A stretch of 33,329 nucleotides of DNA from Lachnospiraceae bacterium (GTDB taxonomy: Bacteria; Bacillota; Clostridia; Lachnospirales; Lachnospiraceae). Location: assembly GCA_029062895.1 (NCBI GenBank), contig JAIDPF010000093.1:1-33329 (forward strand), read 5' to 3'. A model generated the notes under the pieces. That model searched no databases and was not told the DNA's origin. It was given only the letters and a program-made list of their open reading frames with translations. This document shows positions 17,930 through 24,298 of this stretch, in pieces; positions within the stretch are counted from its first letter, which is position 1, and the number at the start of each line of letters is the position of its first letter. A program made the translations under genes and the position numbers.

Positions 17930-18358
17930 TTAATTCGTTCCCACCAAACGAAGCATCTCCTGCAAACGTTGGTTCTCCGCTTTTTACTCGGCTAACTCTG
18001 CCGCCTGTTTAACATTCTCCGCTTTCTGCTTAGCTATCTCCGTCTCCTGCTTGGCATTTTCCGCCTTTTGCTTGGCAAGCTCTTCCTCTAAAATTAATAT
18101 AACTTCCGCCAGATACTCTGTCAATTCCTTTTCCGTAATCTTCTTTTTCCGTCTTAACCGAGATCGGAAACGGAGCATCTCGTATGGGTGATCGCGAAAT
18201 GCACGTCATAGGCAAACATACGGATCACCATTTCATGATCGTTTTTCATCTGACATTCCAGATGATAATAATCCGTGCCGCCTACCAGAAGCGCAATATC
18301 CATAAACAGCGGTTTGTGTCGTCAGAGTTTTTTCTGACATATGATCATCCTTTTATTT
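17930..18358 (-). pseudogene. Remnant of an Rpn/PD-(D/E)XK-nuclease transposase-like gene
   Basis: Read on the minus strand, fragments join in order: YVRKNSDDTNR, a frame change near 18310, FMDIALLVGGTDYYHLECQM and the following EMVIRMFAYDVHFAI, a frame change and probable internal deletion near 18185, then YEMLRFRSRLRRKKK, KELTEYLAEVILILEEELAK and a Lys-Gln-Lys-Ala-Glu repeat tail. TAA at 17984-17986 interrupts the tail, after which 17 more codons run to the TAA at 17930. The blocks are typical of Rpn recombination-promoting nucleases common in Lachnospiraceae. From memory of those proteins, several dozen residues are missing at the second break. At least three lesions make it non-functional. 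Confidence 0.7.
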
Positions 18359-18366
18359 TTTCTTTT

Positions 18367-18454
18367 GCTGCAATGCTTAAGTCATTGAAATCTTTTCCTG
18401 CAACAGTTAAAACTTTGCAATCTTTTTCCTGCAACGCTTAAATCACTGCAAACG
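18367..18454. repeat. Three imperfect ~30-bp direct repeats
   Basis: Units begin at 18367, 18397 and 18428 and share a pattern of TGCAA, 3 nt, TTAA, then a C, TTG or CTG, and AATCTTTT. They lie just upstream of the Rpn-like remnant. Spacers are absent, so this is not a CRISPR array. Confidence 0.6.
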
Positions 18455-18771
18455 CTAACGGGTTACCTTAAAACTGTGAAATGTGGCGAAACGCCAGAAT
18501 GTTTGGGCTGTCCAGACGGCAGTCGCAAATGTTTTTCACGTGTGCCAAGTATATCATCTATGATAGGACTTGTAAACAAATTTTTCAATTTTTAAAATTC
18601 ATTTTTGGATTTCCAAATTCAATTTGCAGGATTCCATAATTCATTTTTATATGGCAGAAAAGGTTCTGTTCATGAGGCGAAAAGGCAAAGATAATTTTCT
18701 CATAAAAAAGGACACAATTTCAGTTCTTTACATACTTTTTTCCAAATTACATTTCTTTCTCTTAATTATAT
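18455..18771. other. Intergenic stretch without recognised genes
   Basis: AT-rich sequence downstream of the first sigma fusion gene and upstream of the Rpn remnant. A 64-codon + frame inside it has no Shine-Dalgarno site and low-complexity composition. A short palindrome, TATCATCTATGATA, is at about 18552. From 18805 to 19000 I also see nothing further. Confidence 0.6.
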
Positions 18772-18804
18772 GTTTACTTCTGGACAATTTGTCCAGAAGT
18801 AAAC
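18772..18804. promoter_or_regulatory. 33-bp perfect palindrome
   Basis: GTTTACTTCTGGACAA (18772-18787) is the exact reverse complement of 18789-18804, with a single central T at 18788. No U-tract follows on either strand, so a terminator is unlikely. It could be an operator for a dimeric regulator or the ends of a lost mobile element. It is about 200 bp past the stop of the sigma gene at 19001. Confidence 0.65.
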
Positions 18805-19000
18805 TCCCATCTTCTTGACGTTCTTTTAGTATATATTATATTATCAACTAAGCTAATGCGTGTGTTCTCTTTGAGATACTTTTCCCTATAGAATAAAGCA
18901 TTTTACTGGTTTTTCTATGTTTTACACCAACGCCAATCATCTTTTTAAATAAATAAAAAAGTTAGCCCTGCTTCATTATCCTCTTTAGTATAACATTAAT

Positions 19001-20563
19001 CTAGTTATTATACCTATTATACTCTACATAAACCCATTCAATATCATCTACAAAAACTTCAAATGCCTCCGGACACTCTTCTGTAGCCCTCCTTAAAAAA
19101 TCAAACATATTTTCATTAACTTCTCGCTCTAATCCTGCATCTGTTAAAGAATCAAATCGCGTATAATAAATTACAATAAAATCTCCATTTTCATTTAAAT
19201 ATCCCTTCAAATAGTGGCTTTTAGTTCCTGAAAATCCGGATGTTTCAGTATCATAGATTGTATAAATTTTTGTATCCGAATCATATATATAATCAAAATA
19301 TACACTTCCAGCATCAAATGAACTAAGTATATACTTATCTATGTATATGTCCGATCCTTCATCCAGAAGATCCCTGCAAATATAACTTGCAGCAGGAAAA
19401 ATCCCTTCCGGATATCCTTCCTCTAACTGTTGCGCCCGTTCTTCCGCCTCTCGCTGGTCAACTTCGATTGCGGCATTGATTTCCGCATTCAGCATTTCCA
19501 GCGCTTCATCCGCTGTCTGCCCCTGAGCATTATCTCCTGTTCCACTCCCTGCCGTCTGTTCCTGCACGAAATCTCTCGTTCCTCCATTTGACGCTTCCTC
19601 GTCTTTGCTATTATTCATAAAAAATACTGCACCTACAGCAATTACCGCCACGATTGCTGCTGCTATTCCTATTTTAGCTATTAATGTATTCATTCCTGCT
19701 TTCATAATTCCTCCTTTTATACTATTCGCGCTACCGCTTATCGTATTTTGCACCGCTTCTCCTGTGGCTGCGGTGCTTCCTGTTGTTCCCGCCGCTTCTC
19801 CTGCGGCTGCGGCGCTTGCCGTTGTTCCCGCTGTTTCTCCTGCGGCTGCAGCGCTTCCCACTGCCCCTGCTGCCAGATGTACCCTGATGGCTTCCATAAT
19901 GTTGTGAAGCATATCCGGCACTGCCATGGATTCCGCTTCCTCATAAAGCAGCCTCATCAGCAGCGGCAGTCCCACAACAGAGTAAAGCTTGTCGCCGCTT
20001 TTGTTTTCGTATGCGTCTACGCCGTCCCTGATCTTAGCACGGGCAACACTCAGCCTATTCATTACTGTTCCCGGCAGACATTCCATGATATCTGCGATCT
20101 CACTGATCGCTAATCCGTTGAAATAATAAAGTATGACCGTTTTGTACTGGATATCAGAAAGCGTATTTCTCATAATATCCATCACAAGTTTCCTTTTTTC
20201 TTTTTGGGTGATATACTCCTCCGGAAGAAAATTTTCATTTTCTTCTGTCAGCTCATCAACTGCATCATCAATCTCCATAAAGACTGCAGCTTTTTTCATT
20301 AGTATTTTCTTGCAACGATTTACTGCTATTCTGTTGATCCATGGAACAAATTTTTCAGCATCATTCAGAGAAGCAAGTTTCTCATAGGCAGTGGTATATA
20401 CCTCCTGCATCACATCCCTTGCATCCTCCTCATTGCCAAGAAAGTTAATGCAGGTAAAATACACCTTTTTGCAGCTGATTGAATACAGTTCTTCAAATGC
20501 CGCATGATCTCCCTGTTTCGCCTTATCAACTAACTCTCTCAATCGTTTTTCTTCCATTTTCAT
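19001..20563 (-). CDS. ECF sigma factor fused to a transmembrane helix and outer domain (paralog 1)
   Basis: 520 aa. Residues 20-90 are sigma region 2 (FEELYSISCKKVYFTC, NEEDARDVMQEVYTTAYEKL, FVPWINRIAVNRCKK). About 120-182 is region 4 (LSDIQYKTVILYYFNGLAIS, EIADIMECLPGTVMNRLS). Then follow a conserved KLYSVVGLPLLMRLLYEEAE block (192-211), an Ala/Gly/Thr linker with 13-residue repeats (232-282), a transmembrane helix (295-316) and an outer domain (320-520) unlike that of the other paralogs. Ordinary ECF factors end near residue 180-200. The fusion should hold the sigma part at the membrane, perhaps until cleavage or a conformational signal. The Pro-Gly in region 4 has Leu-Pro instead of Pro-Pro of paralogs. 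An internal ribosome site is at 19703-19714. GGAGGAG lies 4 nt before the ATG. Confidence 0.88.
   Translation of the reverse strand: MKMEEKRLRELVDKAKQGDHAAFEELYSISCKKVYFTCINFLGNEEDARDVMQEVYTTAYEKLASLNDAEKFVPWINRIAVNRCKKILMKKAAVFMEIDDAVDELTEENENFLPEEYITQKEKRKLVMDIMRNTLSDIQYKTVILYYFNGLAISEIADIMECLPGTVMNRLSVARAKIRDGVDAYENKSGDKLYSVVGLPLLMRLLYEEAESMAVPDMLHNIMEAIRVHLAAGAVGSAAAAGETAGTTASAAAAGEAAGTTGSTAATGEAVQNTISGSANSIKGGIMKAGMNTLIAKIGIAAAIVAVIAVGAVFFMNNSKDEEASNGGTRDFVQEQTAGSGTGDNAQGQTADEALEMLNAEINAAIEVDQREAEERAQQLEEGYPEGIFPAASYICRDLLDEGSDIYIDKYILSSFDAGSVYFDYIYDSDTKIYTIYDTETSGFSGTKSHYLKGYLNENGDFIVIYYTRFDSLTDAGLEREVNENMFDFLRRATEECPEAFEVFVDDIEWVYVEYNRYNN
19703..19718 (-). promoter_or_regulatory. Internal Shine-Dalgarno and ATG inside sigma paralog 1
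   Basis: On the minus strand AAAAGGAGG (19710-19718) is followed 4 nt later by ATG (19703-19705), in frame, at Met287. Translation from here would give a helix-plus-outer-domain protein without sigma. The spacing is slightly short. Paralog 2 has the same arrangement. Confidence 0.5.
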
Positions 20564-20564
20564 C

Positions 20565-20600
20565 TTACTCCTCCTTGCCTACTTCGGCAGCTCCTTTCAT
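20565..20600 (-). CDS. Short coupled upstream ORF of sigma paralog 1
   Basis: ATG AAA GGA ... GAG TAA, 11 codons (MKGAAEVGKEE), ending 1 nt before the sigma ATG. Its first codons are also part of an AAAGGAG site, so conservation with the other leaders may reflect that rather than a peptide. Translation is not shown. Confidence 0.25.
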   Translation of the reverse strand: MKGAAEVGKEE

Positions 20601-20700
20601 AGTCTGCGGTTTTCGTCCGTCTGCCGCAATTTTACCTCCTCATATATATAGATACCTTTTTTTAACAAAATATTAGATTTTTCTTCAAATTTATCAGGAA

Positions 20701-20730
20701 ATAACAGGCAAGAACTTTCCTGCCTGTTAT
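20701..20730 (-). terminator. Terminator hairpin after the coiled-coil gene
   Basis: ATAACAGGCA (20701-20710) pairs with TGCCTGTTAT (20721-20730), extendable inward past one mismatch. On the minus strand ATTTCCTG follows, a weak U-tract. A near copy lies at 30255-30284 before sigma paralog 3. Confidence 0.6.
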
Positions 20731-20778
20731 CATAATAGCCAGAGAGCCCCATTTATACAGAATACCATCTATCAAAAA

Positions 20779-20871
20779 AACCTCCAAACTGGTAATGAAC
20801 TGACCCCCAATTGTTAAACTTAAAATCCTAACAATCGGCAGTCAGTTCATTTTTACTCCAATTTGAAGGTT
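20779..20871. mobile_element. MITE-like inverted-repeat element
   Basis: Two arms of about 40 bp, 20779-20816 and 20829-20871, face each other around 12 bp. TGAACTGAC...TTGTTA in the left arm matches the reverse complement of the right arm with 3 mismatches in 21, and the outer AACCTCCAAACTGG matches CCAATTTGAAGGTT reversed with 2. No coding content. It looks like the joined ends of an insertion sequence, or a MITE, lying between a gene and its terminator. Confidence 0.55.
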
Positions 20872-20899
20872 CCTAAATACTTTGGAATACTGTTGTCTT

Positions 20900-21796
20900 C
20901 TATAGTTCTTTATCCACCAGCAGACCCTTAACATCCTCTGCTGCCAGCTGCAACTCGCCTACCACCAGTTCCAGAGACTTCTTCATATCCGGAAGGTTGC
21001 TGTTTTCCTGCTGCTTGCGGATCTCTTCCTGTTCCTGCTGAAGCTCCACCAGATCCTTCGTATCCTTCTCGATCCTGTCGTCCTTTTCTTCCCGTCTTTC
21101 TTTTGCCGCTTCGATCCTTTCTTCCAGCAGTTCCTCTTCTTCCTTCTTCTCTTCTGCTTTTTCTTTTGTCTCTTCCATATCCTGATCGACTTTATTCTTA
21201 ACTTCTTCTGTCAGAATACCGATCACATTTTTCTCCGCAGCTTCCAGAATCTCTTCGCCCTGCTCCTGCGCATCCAGCATATCATGATGCTTTAAACGCT
21301 CTAACTTCATACCACGTGCAACAGCATATGCTGCGCGCATATCATCCTCCTGCCTGGCTTTTTCTTCCTGCAAGTCTGCCAATGCACCTTCCAGCATCTT
21401 TTTCTTCTCTGCCGCATCCTTATCGTCAGGATCCACATCTTCCAGTTCCGCAAGATCCCTTTTAGCAGCTCCGATCCTCTCATCCGTTTCCTTTGCGAGT
21501 GCTCTAAGCTCCTCAGCGTGGGCATTCTGCTCATCTATCTCCGTAAGCTCCGCCTGATCCTTTACCTTTACCTTATCCACGAGATACTGGGCGATCTCCT
21601 TCGCCTTTCTTCTTTCCTCTTCAACCTTATCCTGTCCCAGTCCCCACCAGCGCAATTCTCCGGAATAGATCGCACCGCTTTGCTTCTTCTGATTTTTCTG
21701 ATCGTCTTTGATCTCCTGCAGCGATCTTGTACGTCCCCCCACGGTATCCGCCGTCGTCTGCAGCTGTCTTTCATTACCATTATTTACAATCTTCAT
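20900..21796 (-). CDS. Coiled-coil hypothetical protein
   Basis: 298 aa, no family recognised. There is no signal peptide or membrane segment. After an N-terminal polar region and a short GELRWWGLGQDKVEEERRKA motif (about 47-66), the protein is nearly all charged helix, very rich in Glu, Lys, Asp and Arg (for example KEKAEEKKEEEELLEER-like runs), ending in a less charged tail LQLAAEDVKGLLVDKEL. It should form an elongated cytoplasmic coiled coil. GGGAGGCGGAG sits directly before the ATG. It lies between sigma paralog 1 and the HAD/ATPase pair; a role with either is unproven. Confidence 0.75.
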   Translation of the reverse strand: MKIVNNGNERQLQTTADTVGGRTRSLQEIKDDQKNQKKQSGAIYSGELRWWGLGQDKVEEERRKAKEIAQYLVDKVKVKDQAELTEIDEQNAHAEELRALAKETDERIGAAKRDLAELEDVDPDDKDAAEKKKMLEGALADLQEEKARQEDDMRAAYAVARGMKLERLKHHDMLDAQEQGEEILEAAEKNVIGILTEEVKNKVDQDMEETKEKAEEKKEEEELLEERIEAAKERREEKDDRIEKDTKDLVELQQEQEEIRKQQENSNLPDMKKSLELVVGELQLAAEDVKGLLVDKEL

Positions 21797-21941
21797 ACTC
21801 CGCCTCCCTGCATTTAATTTATCTGTGGTTATAAATGTAGTTATAAAATATCCATCCGTGGATATACTACATATTTTTTATCGGCATGAATGAAGAAAAC
21901 CTTAATATTTTGTCCCCATATTAATAAATGCTTTTCATCAA

Positions 21942-22673
21942 TCACTCCGAAAAAACTGCTCTTGGAGGAGTAGCATCCCCCAACTTCCCCAGCAGTTCCA
22001 TAATATCCTCCGCCTGCTCTGCAAACTGCAGATCTGCTCCGTACTCACCCTGCAGGTCTGCCTGCAGTCTGTCCCATGTCTGCTCCAAAAACGCCCTTTC
22101 GCGAAATCCCCATAAAACTGCCATGCAGGGCAATCCTGCATTGACTGCCGTAGCAAGATCCACGTCGGAATCTCCGATATAGACTGCTTCTTCCTTACTG
22201 CTGCCAAGTTCCTTCAATGCCTGCCATACAAGATCGGGGGCCGGTTTTTTCTTTCCCGTTTCTGTCGAACCGATGGCAACCTGTATCTCAGGCGCAAAAA
22301 AATGACGGTTCAGTTCCTTTACCGCATGATCTGCCTTGTTAGATACGATCGCCATATGAAAACCCTTTTGGTACAGTTTCCTGATCAGTTCCGGAACGCC
22401 CCGATATGCCCTCGTCTTATCCATACAGTGGATATCATAATATTCCTTGAAGTATGCATATACCCTATCCGTCAGCTCTATAGAAGCATCTGTGGGAACG
22501 GCGCGTTCTATCAGCCTGCGGATGCCGTTGCCCACAAAGCTTCTGACCTCGTCGATACTTCTGCCCGGACAGCCGCATTGCTCCAACGCGTAGTTGACGG
22601 CATCCGTCAGATCCTCCAGCGTATCCAAAAGCGTACCATCCAGATCAAATATAACGGTTGTTATCTTTTTCAT
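21942..22673 (-). CDS. HAD phosphatase, phosphoglycolate phosphatase-like
   Basis: 243 aa. Motif I FDLDGTLLDT (residues 9-18), a helical cap with GNGIRRLIERA, motif II MAIVSNK, motif III Lys in GKKKPAPD and motif IV YIGDSDVDLATAVNAG are all intact, close to Gph-type enzymes in order and length. It should dephosphorylate a small phospho-metabolite in the cytoplasm. It starts 18 bp after the ATPase stop, so both are likely on one transcript. GGGAG lies 10 nt before the ATG. Confidence 0.88.
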   Translation of the reverse strand: MKKITTVIFDLDGTLLDTLEDLTDAVNYALEQCGCPGRSIDEVRSFVGNGIRRLIERAVPTDASIELTDRVYAYFKEYYDIHCMDKTRAYRGVPELIRKLYQKGFHMAIVSNKADHAVKELNRHFFAPEIQVAIGSTETGKKKPAPDLVWQALKELGSSKEEAVYIGDSDVDLATAVNAGLPCMAVLWGFRERAFLEQTWDRLQADLQGEYGADLQFAEQAEDIMELLGKLGDATPPRAVFSE

Positions 22674-22691
22674 ATTTCAATTTCTCCCGGA

Positions 22692-24092
22692 TCATTCTAT
22701 AATTTTTTCTAAAAGATCTTTATACTGCACCAGCGTAACATTTTCTAACTTACCCGCGGCTTCCGCACAGCCCTTTGTAAACCCATTTTTTGCAAATAGA
22801 TAAAAATGCATTTCGCTATAATGGAATATTTGGCTTCGCCTTACCAGCGTTTCTAAAACACTCGCATCTACCTTTTCATTTGTCCATTTACATTCGCCAA
22901 ACAATGCGGTATCTTTATCCTGTTCACCCATAATATCAATCTCCGCCTGACCATGGGTGGATGGATCAGTCCCCCACCAACGCCCAAGTTCCTTGAACTC
23001 TATAGGAGATTCACCGCATAATAATAGTTTCCAGAGATACTGCATACATATCTCCTCAAATACCTTCCCCATATAATGTGACAGGTATGGTTCGATCCGT
23101 TTATAGGCTAAATCCGTTACTCCACGGCCAATCATTGAATGATTCTCTGGTACAAACCGATACCAAAATCGAAACATATTATCATCGATAGTGTAAATCG
23201 ACTTTCGAGATTCCTTTTCTCCATAAGGGGTTTCCTTTTGAATCAATCCCAACGTCATTAGATTTTTCAAATAAGCAGCGCAGACGCTGGTATCCTCGCC
23301 AACCTTTGCAGATATTTCTGACATACGGGAAGCTCCTGCTGCAATAGCCGTTATAATGGCATTATAAAGCGCAGGCTCCCGTACCTCCTGCTTCAATAGA
23401 TTTTCCGGCTCCTCAAAGAGCGAGGATGTTGGATTCAGGAATGTATTCTTAATGTTCTCCTCAACGCTTCTTCTGTCATCCATTTGCAACAGATACTGCG
23501 GCGTTCCTCCCACCATGCCGTAAACCAGAGCTTTGTCTTCGCCGGAAAAATTTTTGAAATACCGGCATGTATCTGCAAAATCAAATGGCAAGATCTTCAT
23601 TTGCGATGTCCGTCTGCCATAAAGCGGCGCTTTGTAGGCAAGCACATGGTCTTCCATATAAGACATTGAGGATCCACAGAGAATCAGCATCAATTTTGAA
23701 CTGTCTTTATATTTATCAATAAAAAGCTGTAAAGTAGACGCAAGACTCTTGGAAGACCGCGCCACATATGGATATTCATCGATTGCTAAAATGAGACGGT
23801 CTTTTTCCGCCAGCTTAAAAACATATTCTAATGCTGCCTGAAACGAAATAAAGGCCGTTTCAACCGGAATATCTGTTCCAAATTCCATAATAGTTTTACT
23901 AAAATTTTCCAGATTCTGTTTTTCGTTACTCTCTACCCCCATAAAGTAGATTGCCTTCTTATCCCTAATAAATTGAGTGATGAGCGCGGTTTTTCCCACA
24001 CGACGTCGTCCATAAATAACTGCAAACTCAAATTTATCAGATATATATAATTTATCAAGGGCTGCCAGCTCACGCTCTCTACCAATAAACAT
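22692..24092 (-). CDS. ATP-binding protein, archaeal-ATPase / DUF234 family
   Basis: 466 aa, soluble. The N-terminal ATPase domain has MFIGRERELAALDKLY, Walker A IYGRRRVGKTAL (27-37) and Walker B LILAIDEYPYVA near residue 100. A winged-helix-like segment (about 250-300) follows, with SEISAKVGEDTSVCAAYLKN. The C-terminal DUF234 part contains EIDIMGEQD and ALFGECKWTNEKVD, a D...ExK arrangement as in PD-(D/E)XK nucleases. Such proteins are common, often near mobile or defence genes, with no settled function. ATG follows GGAGG by 7 nt, and a promoter with direct repeats is upstream. Confidence 0.9.
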   Translation of the reverse strand: MFIGRERELAALDKLYISDKFEFAVIYGRRRVGKTALITQFIRDKKAIYFMGVESNEKQNLENFSKTIMEFGTDIPVETAFISFQAALEYVFKLAEKDRLILAIDEYPYVARSSKSLASTLQLFIDKYKDSSKLMLILCGSSMSYMEDHVLAYKAPLYGRRTSQMKILPFDFADTCRYFKNFSGEDKALVYGMVGGTPQYLLQMDDRRSVEENIKNTFLNPTSSLFEEPENLLKQEVREPALYNAIITAIAAGASRMSEISAKVGEDTSVCAAYLKNLMTLGLIQKETPYGEKESRKSIYTIDDNMFRFWYRFVPENHSMIGRGVTDLAYKRIEPYLSHYMGKVFEEICMQYLWKLLLCGESPIEFKELGRWWGTDPSTHGQAEIDIMGEQDKDTALFGECKWTNEKVDASVLETLVRRSQIFHYSEMHFYLFAKNGFTKGCAEAAGKLENVTLVQYKDLLEKIIE

Positions 24093-24120
24093 ACTATTGC
24101 CTCCATTCCTTATTATCTCA

Positions 24121-24149
24121 ACTTTAGCACACAGGTTTCAATTAGTCAA
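24121..24149 (-). promoter_or_regulatory. Candidate promoter of the DUF234 ATPase gene
   Basis: On the minus strand, TTGACT (24144-24149), 17 bp, TAAAGT (24121-24126), some 30 nt before the ATG. Confidence 0.5.
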
Positions 24150-24156
24150 TTACGAT

Positions 24157-24182
24157 TTACTAATTTATATCTTACTAATTTA
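24157..24182. repeat. 11-bp direct repeats upstream of the ATPase promoter
   Basis: TTACTAATTTA occurs at 24157-24167 and 24172-24182, 15 bp apart, just upstream of the -35 box. A partial GATTTAC copy follows at 24184. A possible binding site for a regulator. Confidence 0.45.
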
Positions 24183-24210
24183 AGATTTACCAAAAAAATT
24201 GTTTCCAATA

Positions 24211-24263
24211 TAAAAAAGAGGGTTTCCAGAAAAGTCACACCATGACTTTCAGGACACCCTCTT
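24211..24263 (-). terminator. Rho-independent terminator of sigma paralog 2
   Basis: AAGAGGGT...ACCCTCTT arms (24216-24263) form a long interrupted stem, including GAAAGTCA paired with TGACTTT. On the minus strand TTTTTTA follows directly (complement of 24211-24217). Confidence 0.75.
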
Positions 24264-24298
24264 ATCCAAATTACTTTCCGGAACGAAAACGCTCTCCC

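Noticed and set aside
18164-18191. Resemblance to Illumina adapter ends (AGATCGGAA and ATCTCGTATG)
   Set aside because: On the minus strand the same bases encode PYEMLRFRSRL, which fits the Rpn-family protein on both sides, so it is natural sequence rather than an adapter.
18367-18454. Possible CRISPR array
   Set aside because: Three diverged units adjoin with no spacers, and no cas gene is present.
18624-18818. 64-codon + strand frame
   Set aside because: No ribosome site, low-complexity hydrophobic/basic composition, and it runs across the 33-bp palindrome.
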